From an uncultured Bacteroidia bacterium (lineage in GTDB: Bacteria > Bacteroidota > Bacteroidia > Bacteroidales > UBA932), in assembly GCA_902778105.1 (NCBI GenBank), contig CACYWN010000001.1, positions 1-64,000 on the forward strand: a stretch of 64,000 bases of DNA, in the 5' to 3' direction. The position numbers and the translations under genes are program-made. Below, one piece after another: positions 1 through 9,379 of the stretch (positions are counted from its first letter, which is position 1; every line of letters starts with the position of its first letter). The notes under the pieces were generated by a model. It searched no databases and was not told the DNA's origin. It saw nothing but the letters and a program-made list of their open reading frames with translations.

Positions 1-1
1 G

Positions 2-1090
2 AACAAGTACACCTTCGTCTGGAAGAAGGCGACCAAGACGCACCAGGAGAAGTTGGACAAGAAAGTGAAGTCCGTGTTGTCCGAGGCCGAGCGGCAGCTA
101 AACATGGAGATGGGAGAGGAAAAGGAAGGGGTGATGACCTCGGAGGAGATGGCCGAACGCACGGAACGGATCCTGGGAAAGATGGAAGAGGCCGGAATCG
201 GCGACAAGGCGCTCCGCAAGGCCGTCAGGACGGTGAAGGAGGAGTCCGTCCCGAAGATGAAGGAGTACGAGGAGAAGCTGGAGATCCTGGGGGACCGGAA
301 CAGCTACAGCAAGACGGACCATGACGCCTCATTCATGCGCATGAAGGAGGATGCGATGAACAATGGGCAGACGAAGCCGGGGTACAATGTCCAGATATCC
401 ACGGAGAACCAGTTCATCACGCACTTCTCGATGTCCTGGCGGCCGAACGACTGGGGCGTGTTCATCCCTCATCTGGACATGTTCGAGAGGCGGTTCGGCA
501 GGCAAAGCCGGGAGGTGGTCGCCGACGCCGGTTACGGGAACGAGGAGAACTACGAATACATGGACGGGAACGGCATCGAGGGGTACGTCAAGTACCCGAT
601 GTTCCATACGGAGCTGAAGCGGGGGTATGCCCGGGACCCCTTCATTCCCGAACACCTGTACTACAACGAGGAGGACGACTACTTCGTCTGCCCGATGGGG
701 CAGCATATGGAATGTATCGGGGAGACACACAGGACGTCGGAGCTTGGATATATAAGCACGGCCAAGAAATACAAGGCACAAAACTGCGAGCAGTGTCCGC
801 TCCGGGGGATGTGCTTCAAGAGGAAAGGGAATCGGGTCATAGAAGTGAACGTCAAAAGCCGCCTGTACAGGAACCAGGCCCGAGAGCGCCTTACGTGTGA
901 GCGGGGACTATACCACCGGAGCATGCGCCCGATAGAGCCGGAGGCCGTCTTCGGCCAACTCAAATACGACTGCGGCTTCAAACGCTTCCATTACAAGGGG
1001 AAACGGCTCGTTGAAGCCGAGTTTGCCACGCTGGCAATCGCACATAACATCCGGAAAATGATCGCGAGGACGGATGCCGGGGGGCGATGA
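2..1090 (+). CDS. IS1182-family DDE transposase, 5'-truncated by the window edge
   Basis: The frame is open from base 2, so the true start lies upstream and 362 residues are visible. A coiled, Lys/Glu-rich linker (bases about 50-300) is followed by an RNase-H-like core. Candidate catalytic acids are the Asp in TDHDASF (near 317-323), the Asp in VADAGYG (524) and a Glu in PIEPEAVFGQ (935-941). A Cys-rich segment between them (CPMGQHMEC, then CEQCPLRGMC) is usual for IS1182-type transposases. The end, HNIRKMIA, is also family-like. It catalyses DNA transposition. It lies at the left of an island that also holds recombinases, so the region is mobile. I see no internal stop in the visible part, so it may be active. 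The IS ends cannot be fixed because the left end is outside the window. Confidence 0.88.
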   Translation, partial: NKYTFVWKKATKTHQEKLDKKVKSVLSEAERQLNMEMGEEKEGVMTSEEMAERTERILGKMEEAGIGDKALRKAVRTVKEESVPKMKEYEEKLEILGDRNSYSKTDHDASFMRMKEDAMNNGQTKPGYNVQISTENQFITHFSMSWRPNDWGVFIPHLDMFERRFGRQSREVVADAGYGNEENYEYMDGNGIEGYVKYPMFHTELKRGYARDPFIPEHLYYNEEDDYFVCPMGQHMECIGETHRTSELGYISTAKKYKAQNCEQCPLRGMCFKRKGNRVIEVNVKSRLYRNQARERLTCERGLYHRSMRPIEPEAVFGQLKYDCGFKRFHYKGKRLVEAEFATLAIAHNIRKMIARTDAGGR

Positions 1091-1154
1091 GAAGGAGGAA
1101 AATCTCGCTTTGATCAGAAGCCGCTCGAAAAAGCGACACGGCCGACAAGGAAAA

Positions 1155-1194
1155 AAGGAAGGTGGCCAATAATCACTTATTAGTCACCTTCCTT
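1155..1194. terminator. Hairpin downstream of the transposase
   Basis: An imperfect inverted repeat has arms 1155-1172 and 1177-1194 (AAGGAAGGTG... against ...CACCTTCCTT, two internal mismatches, 4-nt loop). An AT-rich stretch follows. It fits a transcription terminator for the transposase or the terminal region of the insertion sequence. The sequence alone does not separate the two. Confidence 0.6.
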
Positions 1195-1521
1195 ATCATT
1201 TTATTTTAATCTTGAACAATTATACTTATATTTGCATTTGTCAAGCAATTGACAGACATATAGCGAAAGTGTTTTCGCGTTGTCCTGAATCGAAATCTGG
1301 AAAATTTAGTGAGAAGGACGACGATGAGACATTCCGCTCGACATTGATATTGTTGCAAGTCGTGTTCTACGACCGACATCATATCGTCGAGTGTGGTGTA
1401 TCGGTCGTATTCATTTCTCACAGGTCCTTCCAGAACCTCGATTCGATGAGTGCGAAACGGCTCCACACTTTTGTTGTGTTAGCTTCCTCATTTGGAGCCG
1501 GAGGAAAGATACTAAAACTCG
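1195..1521. other. Non-coding stretch between the IS and the SPFH cassette
   Basis: About 330 bases without a gene I can support. A TATATTTG box at 1227-1234 fits the Bacteroidetes -7 consensus on the plus strand, which would leave a leader of nearly 300 nt before the SPFH gene. Open frames run on both strands (1212-1535 plus, 1206-1466 minus), but neither has a recognisable protein or a good start. Confidence 0.4.
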
Positions 1522-2640
1522 ATGGCTCTTATTGATGTTGTCAAATGGGAAGTCAGCCAAAAAGAATTCTGTCACAAGTTCCCGTCCAATGACCTGCGAA
1601 TCGGAACTCAATTGGTAGTTTATACTGCCCAGACTGCGTTCTTTGTCAAAGGCGGCAAAGTGCTGGATTCCTTTGAAGCAGGAACTTACACGCTCAAATC
1701 CGAAAATCTCCCGCTCCTCAACAAAATCATCAATCTTCCATTTGGTGGCGATTCCCCATTCCAAGCCGAGGTCTGGTTCGTCAATCAGATAACCAAGTTG
1801 GATATGAAGTGGGGAACTCCAACCCCCATCAATCTGGAAGACCCGAAGTATTCCATCATTGTTCCGGTCCGGGGATTTGGTCAATATGGCATTAAGATTA
1901 CAGACCCAAGGCTATTCCTCGAGACTCTTATTGGCAATATGCCGTCTTTCACAGCGGAGGATATTGACAGCTATTTCAAAGGGAAACTCATATCCCGGCT
2001 CAGTCAGACACTCTCCCGGAAGATAACGCAGGATGGAATTTCCATTCTGGACATCAATAGTTACCTTGTAGATATCTCCGAATACTGCAATGAGGAAATC
2101 AACAAGTCTTTTGCAAAATATGGCATCTCGCTGGTGGATTTTGCCATCATGTCCATCAATGTGCCGCAGGATGACCCGAGTTTCATTAAGCTGAAAGAAG
2201 CCAAAGCGACGGTCGCCCAGATGAAGATTCAAGGTAAAGACGTCTATCAGATGCAGCGCAGTTTTGATGTCCTTGAAAAAGCGGCCGCAAATGAAGGAGC
2301 CGGAGCAGCCCAAATGATGGGGGTTGGTGTCGGCATGGGCTTCGGCGGAATGATGGGTGGAATGGCACAGCAGACAATGAACACGAATCCTGCTCCCGCA
2401 GCAACACCGCCGCCTATGCCACAAGAGCCGACCTGGTTCGTCTATGTCAATGGGCAGCAGATAGGAGGACAGACCTCTGCTAACCTTGCTGCGATGAAAG
2501 CCCAAGGGCAAATCAATGAAAACACGCTCGTCTGGAAGCCCGGGATGGCAAACTGGCAGACCATTGCCTCCACCCCGGAACTTGCTGGTCTGATAAACCC
2601 GACACCTCCTCCGATGCCCCCCACTCCGCCTCAAATGTAA
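1522..2640 (+). CDS. SPFH-domain protein with C-terminal GYF_2-like domain
   Basis: 372 residues. Residues 1 to about 230 look like the bacterial SPFH/virion-core (YdjI/YdjL-like) family: an early FxxKGGKVLDSFEAGTYTL segment, a conserved beta-rich part, then a long amphipathic region. A Gly/Met-rich linker (about 255-300) and a Pro-rich stretch lead to a GYF_2-like domain at about 305-355 (WFVYVNGQQIGG ... LVWKPGMANWQ), ending in a poly-Pro tail. SPFH proteins form membrane-associated scaffolds, and GYF domains usually bind Pro-rich peptides, possibly here its own tails. It leads a tight four-gene cassette with a membrane protein and a membrane-anchored zinc-ribbon protein. The ATG at 1522 is the first that gives the whole domain. 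No enzymatic motif is visible and the function is unknown. Confidence 0.85.
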   Translation: MALIDVVKWEVSQKEFCHKFPSNDLRIGTQLVVYTAQTAFFVKGGKVLDSFEAGTYTLKSENLPLLNKIINLPFGGDSPFQAEVWFVNQITKLDMKWGTPTPINLEDPKYSIIVPVRGFGQYGIKITDPRLFLETLIGNMPSFTAEDIDSYFKGKLISRLSQTLSRKITQDGISILDINSYLVDISEYCNEEINKSFAKYGISLVDFAIMSINVPQDDPSFIKLKEAKATVAQMKIQGKDVYQMQRSFDVLEKAAANEGAGAAQMMGVGVGMGFGGMMGGMAQQTMNTNPAPAATPPPMPQEPTWFVYVNGQQIGGQTSANLAAMKAQGQINENTLVWKPGMANWQTIASTPELAGLINPTPPPMPPTPPQM

Positions 2641-2646
2641 TTCGAT

Positions 2647-2991
2647 ATGAAGAATCTCACTTTAACGGTCGGCGGCATAGCGCTCGCCCTCAACCTCCTA
2701 TTTGGAGTACTATTGTCTGGTTATAGCTGGTTCAACGTCGGCTTTACCAGTATTGTTATTATTCTCTCGACCCTACTAATTTACCTATTGAAGGCTCTCC
2801 CAATGAAGGACGGGTATGTCATAGGACTCTCGTTCTTTTTCCTCCTGCTCGGCGTTGTGGAATTCATCCTCGGTCTTGATTCTCGCCCGACAGTCTCCGA
2901 TAACGGCTTGGTCATCGCTGCAATTCTAATGATTGCCTTTGAGGCGATACTCTTAATCATTTGTAGTTCAATTTCTAAGAGAGTAAAATGA
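2647..2991 (+). CDS. Small membrane protein, four predicted helices
   Basis: 114 residues, almost entirely hydrophobic. Probable membrane segments lie near 5-23, 27-48, 56-76 and 85-108, with a short basic C-terminus (SKRVK). I recognise no family. It starts 6 nt after the SPFH stop and ends 1 nt before the next start, so it is almost certainly co-transcribed with both. A membrane partner beside an SPFH scaffold protein is a common arrangement, but the role here is inference only. Confidence 0.7.
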   Translation: MKNLTLTVGGIALALNLLFGVLLSGYSWFNVGFTSIVIILSTLLIYLLKALPMKDGYVIGLSFFFLLLGVVEFILGLDSRPTVSDNGLVIAAILMIAFEAILLIICSSISKRVK

Positions 2992-2992
2992 G

Positions 2993-3262
2993 ATGCGCAG
3001 TGAAGATATTACAACGACCGTAATAACTTGGCTTGAGGCTGGTTTTTGTTATGGCGCAAAATGGGAAAAACGCTATTTTGATAAGAAAAATGATGAAGTT
3101 GAGGTAGTAGCTCATGTCAATATCAATGTCTGTGGAAGGCTACTTAGAGTTTCCCTATGTCAAGAAGCATTTAACACCGATAGCGAGATAAAGGAGACAG
3201 TTGTGCGGATGGATAGAATCCTTCAAGGGATTGAGGGAGATTATCAGAAGACACTTGAATAG
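2993..3262 (+). CDS. Hypothetical small protein of the SPFH cassette
   Basis: 89 residues, soluble, with no signal peptide. It starts with a helical segment (TTTVITWLEAGFCYGAKWEKRYFDKK), then a beta-like part (EVEVVAHVNINVCGRLLRVSL) and an acidic helix. I recognise no family. The next gene's ATG at 3264 follows its stop by 1 nt, so translation is probably coupled. Base composition is AT-rich compared with the chromosome to the right, as for the rest of the cassette. Confidence 0.6.
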   Translation: MRSEDITTTVITWLEAGFCYGAKWEKRYFDKKNDEVEVVAHVNINVCGRLLRVSLCQEAFNTDSEIKETVVRMDRILQGIEGDYQKTLE

Positions 3263-3263
3263 C

Positions 3264-4451
3264 ATGGAATATATTATTAAAGTCCAGCGTAAGGATAAAT
3301 CAGTTATCACTATTCGCGAGGATTATCAAGGTATAATAGAATGTGCTCAAAACTATATCGCAGACGGATATTCCATTTCTGAATGCTATCAGAAAAATGG
3401 GATTAAGGCTTTAAAACAGTCTCTTATACCGCCTAAAGTACAGTCTGCAATAGTTTTTCCTCAAGCAGAAAGTAATAATGCAGATTTATTGGCGTTGGTC
3501 AAAAATAGCACTGATGCAATCGATATTACGAATCAATTATTATTAAATATCAATAGTATGGAAAATCAAGTACAAACAATCGTATGTCCTAATTGTGGGG
3601 CGAGTGCAACAAATCACCACAACTGCGAGTATTGTGGAAGTTATCTTATCCAAAGGGCTGCAGAAGGGAAAGATGTTACAATGTATGTGCAAGATGCAAA
3701 GAAATATAATAATAAAGGACTTGCATCTGCAATAAAACTGTATTCTAATCTTTTACAAGAGCATCCAACTGAAAAGAGTCTTCAGTTCATAGCTGAAGGC
3801 AAGGTTACGCTTATTCCAGACAATTTTCAGTCAAAGATTGAAGATAATCAGCCTAATACCGGTTTTTCAATATACCTAAACAGTTTGGGGCTTGAATACA
3901 ATGGAATGCTGGGCAAATTCAAGAACTCGTCTTTGGTTCAAGCTTTTAGTATATCTAGTGGAACAGGCTGGGACGGCAATGGGCAAGCTACGAAGGTCAC
4001 AGAATACAAACTTGATTTCGGATATGATTATGAAGGCGCATCAAAGGTTGTCCTCCAACTTTTGGAATTGTTTGGAGTGAGTGTTGAAGAATCAACTTTC
4101 GTGATATCAGATGGCGGTTCAGACTTAGAAGACGAAATTGACATGTTGGGATTAAGTGCGTCAGATGTGGAGTCTTTAGGATTGAATAGCAGTGACCAGG
4201 ACCTTTCAAGCGACTGTTTGGTTTTCAATTCAAGTGGTGTAATCATCGAGGATTACGTTTCATTTAACCAATCTGGATGGCAAGGAATAGAGGAACGACG
4301 CAAGAGAAGAAAAGAAAAGTTTGATACTGCATTTAAGACGATGAATCAGCCTCAAAAGAAAGGATGCGCTGGTATGCTAGCTTTTCTTTTAGCTGCAGGC
4401 GCTGGGGTTTCCTATGGGCTGTTTGAACTTGTCAAGAACGTTTTTGCGTAG
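3264..4451 (+). CDS. Zinc-ribbon protein with C-terminal membrane anchor
   Basis: 395 residues from the ATG at 3264; an open frame extends further upstream but overlaps the preceding gene. A zinc ribbon is at C108-P-N-C111 and C121-E-Y-C124. The middle (about 190-350) is unassigned and rich in Ser, Asp and aromatic residues. A basic stretch (ERRKRRKEK) is followed by a single hydrophobic anchor at about 370-390. It is therefore probably a tail-anchored cytoplasmic protein. Zinc ribbons of this kind often accompany SPFH/GYF proteins, which supports one functional unit with the gene at 1522. No catalytic motif is visible. The gene is clearly AT-richer than the chromosomal genes right of 7750, which suggests transfer. 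Confidence 0.75.
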   Translation: MEYIIKVQRKDKSVITIREDYQGIIECAQNYIADGYSISECYQKNGIKALKQSLIPPKVQSAIVFPQAESNNADLLALVKNSTDAIDITNQLLLNINSMENQVQTIVCPNCGASATNHHNCEYCGSYLIQRAAEGKDVTMYVQDAKKYNNKGLASAIKLYSNLLQEHPTEKSLQFIAEGKVTLIPDNFQSKIEDNQPNTGFSIYLNSLGLEYNGMLGKFKNSSLVQAFSISSGTGWDGNGQATKVTEYKLDFGYDYEGASKVVLQLLELFGVSVEESTFVISDGGSDLEDEIDMLGLSASDVESLGLNSSDQDLSSDCLVFNSSGVIIEDYVSFNQSGWQGIEERRKRRKEKFDTAFKTMNQPQKKGCAGMLAFLLAAGAGVSYGLFELVKNVFA

Positions 4452-4680
4452 AGTCCTTCCTAGTACTTGAAATGAGTATTCCCTTCCGGATAATGCATTT
4501 CGCATTCCGGAAGGGATTATCTTCACTGATTCCGTAGTTCCGGAGATAGGCGTACCCGACCCCGAGGGCATCCTTGCCCCAGTGGTCACAGAGGGCTTTC
4601 AGGTTCCCGTAGTAGTAATGCTGGCCGTCGATTTCCAGATGTACGACCATCCGTTCTTGTTTTCCATTTACATTCGCCAT
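4432..4680 (-). CDS. Small mobile-element protein of unknown function
   Basis: 82 residues. Pattern: VVHLEIDGQHYYYGNLKAL ... YLRNYGIS ... AKCIIRKG. It looks like a compact beta-rich domain of a kind often seen in Bacteroidetes mobile elements, but I cannot name the family. A very good promoter (TTTG-N20-TACCTTTG) sits directly upstream on the minus strand, which is the main reason for calling it real. It converges on the zinc-ribbon gene and overlaps its end by 20 nt. A strong hairpin lies within its 3' part. Confidence 0.68.
   Translation of the reverse strand: MANVNGKQERMVVHLEIDGQHYYYGNLKALCDHWGKDALGVGYAYLRNYGISEDNPFRNAKCIIRKGILISSTRKDSTQKRS
4480..4516. terminator. Strong hairpin beyond the cassette end
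   Basis: Arms TCCCTTCCGGA (4480-4490) and TCCGGAAGGGA (4506-4516) pair perfectly. An inner ATGC/GCAT stem continues after a 2-nt bulge, with a 5-nt loop. It lies 29 nt after the zinc-ribbon gene stop, so it can end the plus-strand cassette transcript. It also lies inside the 3' part of the minus-strand gene 4432-4680. There is no clear T run. Confidence 0.5.
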
Positions 4681-4704
4681 CGTTCTGCTATGTTGTTATA
4701 GGTA

Positions 4705-4736
4705 CAAAGGTACGGATTACGGTTGAGGATTGCAAA
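4705..4736 (-). promoter_or_regulatory. Bacteroidetes-type promoter for the 82-residue gene
   Basis: On the minus strand TTTG (plus 4733-4736) is followed after exactly 20 nt by TACCTTTG (plus 4705-4712), a full match to the TTTG-N19/20-TAnnTTTG consensus. The ATG is at 4680, so the leader is about 20 nt. Confidence 0.75.
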
Positions 4737-4812
4737 TGTTAAAAATAATCCGCCAAAAGCTTGCATATATTAAATAATAGCTGTATATTAGCTGTAGATA
4801 AAGGAAACAGAT

Positions 4813-5145
4813 ATGAACACGATGCTTGCAACGACAGACACGATGACCCTGACCCGGATGGCGGTCATCGGCAACAGAACCAACTCGGCACTGATGGCAG
4901 GAGCCAAAGCGATGCTGGTGGTGAATGTGAAGAACCAAATGCGCAACGGCGTAGCCCACTTCGTCTATATGAAGAAATCCGGGGAACTCCGGGAGGCATT
5001 CGGCACGACCTCGAAGGCACTGGTGGAGCGATACATCAACGGTAACGGTATCAGCCGGGAGCATTACGCCACCACCGCCTATTTTGATGTCGAAAAGGCG
5101 GCGTGGAGGTCGTTTAGGTGGGAGAACATCGTAGCGGTTTTGTAG
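4813..5145 (+). CDS. Small SH3-barrel (DUF2693/WYL_2-like) protein
   Basis: 110 residues. The sequence MxNRTxxALMxGAKAMLVV, then FVYMKKSGELREAFGTT and a final W-RSFRWENIVAV, resembles the small SH3-like barrel proteins (DUF2693/WYL_2-like) common in Bacteroidetes mobile elements. The assignment is by pattern only. The next gene, a serine recombinase, starts 2 nt after its stop, so the two form one unit. A role in recombination control or DNA binding would be inference. Two copies of AGCTGTA lie just upstream (about 4779-4797). Confidence 0.6.
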   Translation: MNTMLATTDTMTLTRMAVIGNRTNSALMAGAKAMLVVNVKNQMRNGVAHFVYMKKSGELREAFGTTSKALVERYINGNGISREHYATTAYFDVEKAAWRSFRWENIVAVL

Positions 5146-5147
5146 TT

Positions 5148-5780
5148 ATGGAACAGGTAGCAATTCTGGCAAGGGTCTCGACTCGGGGGCAGGACTACGA
5201 AAGGCAGGTGGTGGAACTCACGGACTACTGCCAGCGGATGAACTGGGAGGTCGTGAAGGTATTCGCCAACAAGGTCAGCGGAGCCACGAGAAACACCGAC
5301 AGAGAGGAAATCTCCGGGCTGGTGGAGTATGTCAAGGAACATCGCCTGAACCGGGTCGTATGCCTCGAAATCAGCCGCCTCGGGAGAAACACCCTCGAAG
5401 CCCTCAAGGTCATTAACTACCTCAACGAGAATGGCGTGAGCTTGCATATAAAGAACTACAACCTCAACACCCTCAACCCCGACGGCAAGGTCAATCCGGT
5501 CGCATCGCTCATCTGCACAATCTTACTCGAGATAGCCAGTATGGAGCGACTGACCATCAAGGAGCGGATGGAGTCGGGCCGGAACCAGTACATCGCTAAA
5601 TGCCGGGAACAGGGCATCAAGATGGGAAGACCCTCAACCTACCGGAAGAGCGATGAAAGCTACAAGGACCAGTACCAGAAGGAAATCGGCTTGCTCCGGA
5701 AGGGCATCTCGCTGCGTAATGTCAAAGCGATAACCGGAACCAGCCTCGGGACACTCCAACGGCTCAAGCGGTTCCTGTAG
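5148..5780 (+). CDS. Small serine recombinase (resolvase/invertase family)
   Basis: 210 residues from the ATG at 5148, directly after the previous stop; an in-frame ATG at 5118 would overlap that gene. The N-terminal catalytic domain starts AILARVSTRGQ with the nucleophile at Ser11. Conserved LEISRLGRNTLEAL and RMESGRNQYIAKCREQG regions follow, then the long E-helix and a C-terminal helix-turn-helix (LRKGISLRNVKAITGTSLGTLQRLKRFL). Length and order are normal for the resolvase/invertase group. It breaks and rejoins DNA through a 5'-phosphoserine. Beside a large serine recombinase it may resolve, invert or help excise the element. Confidence 0.9.
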   Translation: MEQVAILARVSTRGQDYERQVVELTDYCQRMNWEVVKVFANKVSGATRNTDREEISGLVEYVKEHRLNRVVCLEISRLGRNTLEALKVINYLNENGVSLHIKNYNLNTLNPDGKVNPVASLICTILLEIASMERLTIKERMESGRNQYIAKCREQGIKMGRPSTYRKSDESYKDQYQKEIGLLRKGISLRNVKAITGTSLGTLQRLKRFL

Positions 5781-5809
5781 CCCGCCTTCATAAATCGAAA
5801 TCTTTTCTG

Positions 5810-5817
5810 TATATTTG
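5810..5817 (+). promoter_or_regulatory. Putative -7 box before the integrase operon
   Basis: TATATTTG fits TAnnTTTG. No TTTG is seen at the usual distance upstream. It is the only candidate between the small recombinase and the genes starting at 5944 and 6105. Confidence 0.4.
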
Positions 5818-5943
5818 CGAAAGACGGTTCAGCCCCTCCCATCGGCATTCAACTCCTGCCATTCAGTCGTGGTATCGAGGTCGTAAAAGGCAATAACCTT
5901 ATCTCCATTTCTTGCGGAGACAGAGGATGAAATCTCAAAGCAA

Positions 5944-6104
5944 ATGTACTTCAAGAGAGATTTAACCAATGCAAGAAGAAATCAGTTCATCAAGGTCGGG
6001 ATTACGGACGAAGGCGATATGCTCCGTATCCTCAACTACTTCGACATGATAGCGGAAATCGGCTACCAGTCATTCAAGAATAAGCAGTCAAATACGGTCG
6101 GCAG

Positions 6105-6108
<4 letters not shown>
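5944..6108 (+). CDS. Short ORF coupled to the large integrase, possibly the end of a frameshifted gene
   Basis: 54 residues from the ATG at 5944 (MYFKRDLTNARR ... GDMLRILNYFDMIAEIGYQSF). Its TGA overlaps the integrase ATG in an ATGA, so translation is probably coupled. The frame stays open upstream to 5887 and reads AETEDEISKQ before the Met. The adjacent frame over about 5850-5917 reads protein-like text (RGIEVVKGNNLISIS) that would join it after a one-base shift near 5910. So this may be an intact small protein or the 3' part of a damaged one. I recognise no family. Confidence 0.45.
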
Positions 6109-7750
<1,642 letters not shown>

Positions 7751-7760
7751 ATGTGGATTG

Positions 7761-7791
7761 CAAAGGTAAGGACTTTTTTCGGAAATCCAAA
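7761..7791 (-). promoter_or_regulatory. Promoter of tRNA-fMet
   Basis: On the minus strand TTTG (plus 7788-7791) and TACCTTTG (plus 7761-7768) are separated by 19 nt. The tRNA starts 10 nt past the -7 box. Together with the downstream hairpin this makes a complete tRNA transcription unit. Confidence 0.75.
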
Positions 7792-7829
7792 ATTTTTCTG
7801 CGGAAAAGAGATTCTTTCGCTTCGCTCAG

Positions 7830-7884
7830 AATGACAAAAAATCTTGCTCAAAATGACAAAAACGCTCGTTTAAAATGACAAAAA
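7830..7884. repeat. Three short direct repeats at the hisS 3' end
   Basis: AATGACAAAAA occurs at 7830-7840 and 7852-7862, and AATGACAAAA at 7874-7883, a spacing of 22 nt. The last copy overlaps the final codons of hisS. The first is preceded by TTCGCTTCGCTCAG, a motif often scattered between genes in bacterial genomes. Confidence 0.65.
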
Positions 7885-9213
7885 CTCCAGAATTTTGTCC
7901 ATTTCAGTGGTCTGGAAGGCCTGCTGGTCGCCGGTTTCGAGGTTCTTGAGGTTCACGGTGCCGGCTTCGATCTCGGAGGAGCCGTTGATGGAGATGAAGG
8001 GGATGGCCTTCTTGGCGGCGTAGTCGAACTGCTTCTTGAGTTTGCCGGCGTCGGGATAGACCTCGACGGAGATGCCGGCGTCGCGGAGGGTCTTCGCGAG
8101 GGGGAGGACATACCGGAGTTCTGCCGGGCCCATGACCGCGAACAGGAGCCGCGTGCTGCTGGAGAGGGTTGCCGGGAACTTGTCCAGGCCCTTGAGGACG
8201 TCGTAGATGCGGTCGGCACCGAAGGAGATGCCCACGCCGGAGACGTCCGGAAGGCCGAAGATGCCGGTGAGGTTGTCGTAACGGCCTCCGCCACAGATGC
8301 TTCCGATAGGGAAGTCCAGGGCCTTCACCTCAAAGATGGCGCCGGTGTAGTAGTTGAGGCCGCGGGCGAGGGAAAGGTCGATCTCCACGGGTTGCGAGAC
8401 GCCGACCGCATCGATGAGGCCGAACAGTTCATCCAGTTCGTCCAAGCCCTTGAGGCCGGTTTCAGAGATCAGGCCGGAAGCCGAGCCGCCGCTAAACAGC
8501 CCCCGCATGGTGGCCAGTTTTTCCGCCGTGGTCCCGGAGAGCAGCAGGACAGGGCGCAGCACGGCGATGGCCTCGGCCGTAAGGCCATTTTCCATCATCT
8601 CCTCCTCCACCTTCTCCAGGCCGATCTTGTCCAGCTTGTCGATGGCGACGGTGATGTCCACCACCCGCTCGGGGAAGCCGCAGATCTCCGCAAGGCCGGT
8701 GAGGACCTTGCGGTTGTTGATCTTCAAGAGCACGCGCACGTCCAGCTTGGCGAACACCCGGTCCACGATCTGGACGAGTTCCAGTTCATTGACCTGGGAC
8801 GTGGAGCCGATTACGTCCACGTCGCACTGGTAGAACTCGCGGTAGCGGCCCTTCTGCGGCCGGTCCGCGCGCCAGACCGGCTGGATCTGGTAGCGCTTGA
8901 ACGGGAAGGAGATCTCGTTCTGGTGCTGGACCACGTAGCGGGCGAAGGGGACCGTCAGGTCGTAGCGGAGGCCTTTCTCCGGCGCCAGGGCCGCTTTTTC
9001 GCCGCTGTTCTGGATGCGGAACAACAGTTTGTCACCCTCGTCGCCGTATTTGCCCAGGAGCGTGGAGAGGTTCTCCATCGCCGGCGTTTCGATCTGTTGG
9101 TATCCGTAGGTCCGGAACACGCTCCGGATGGTGTCGAAGATATAGTTGCGCTCGGCCATCTCGCGCTGGCCGAAGTCACGGGTCCCCTTGGGAATGGACG
9201 GTTTCTGTGCCAT
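7870..9213 (-). CDS. hisS: Histidyl-tRNA synthetase
   Basis: 447 residues, normal length. It charges tRNA-His with histidine in the cytoplasm. Class II signatures are visible: an N-terminal PKGTRDF, motif 2 around [12 protein letters not shown], the histidine A motif [14 protein letters not shown] and motif 3 GGGRYDNL. The C-terminal anticodon-binding domain ends the protein. The ATG at 9213 gives the canonical N-terminus. It is single and divergent from the permease at 9380. A TATATTTG box lies 24 nt upstream. The 3' end carries a short direct repeat. Confidence 0.97.
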   Translation of the reverse strand: MAQKPSIPKGTRDFGQREMAERNYIFDTIRSVFRTYGYQQIETPAMENLSTLLGKYGDEGDKLLFRIQNSGEKAALAPEKGLRYDLTVPFARYVVQHQNEISFPFKRYQIQPVWRADRPQKGRYREFYQCDVDVIGSTSQVNELELVQIVDRVFAKLDVRVLLKINNRKVLTGLAEICGFPERVVDITVAIDKLDKIGLEKVEEEMMENGLTAEAIAVLRPVLLLSGTTAEKLATMRGLFSGGSASGLISETGLKGLDELDELFGLIDAVGVSQPVEIDLSLARGLNYYTGAIFEVKALDFPIGSICGGGRYDNLTGIFGLPDVSGVGISFGADRIYDVLKGLDKFPATLSSSTRLLFAVMGPAELRYVLPLAKTLRDAGISVEVYPDAGKLKKQFDYAAKKAIPFISINGSSEIEAGTVNLKNLETGDQQAFQTTEMDKILEFLSF

Positions 9214-9236
9214 AATGATTCCAAGTATTAAGATTA

Positions 9237-9244
9237 CAAATATA
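9237..9244 (-). promoter_or_regulatory. -7 box for hisS
   Basis: TATATTTG on the minus strand, 24 nt before the hisS ATG. No good TTTG at the -33 position. Confidence 0.5.
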
Positions 9245-9316
9245 CACGTTTTCTTTCAAATAGCCTCTAAAATGCGATATCCCTTGACAAAACCAAAGAG
9301 TATCAGGAATTTTACG

Positions 9317-9324
9317 TATATTTG
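9317..9324 (+). promoter_or_regulatory. -7 box for the permease operon
   Basis: TATATTTG on the plus strand, 55 nt before the permease ATG at 9380. No TTTG at the usual distance. Confidence 0.5.
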
Positions 9325-9379
9325 TAAATTCACCCTTTTTTTAAAACGGGATGCGTGATTTTTTTTCAAGAAAGTCTGA

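Noticed and set aside
1206..1535. ORFs on both strands before the SPFH gene
   Set aside because: Neither has a recognisable fold or good start; the minus frame (EPFRTHRIEVLEG...) looks slightly protein-like but has only a GTG start and no promoter.
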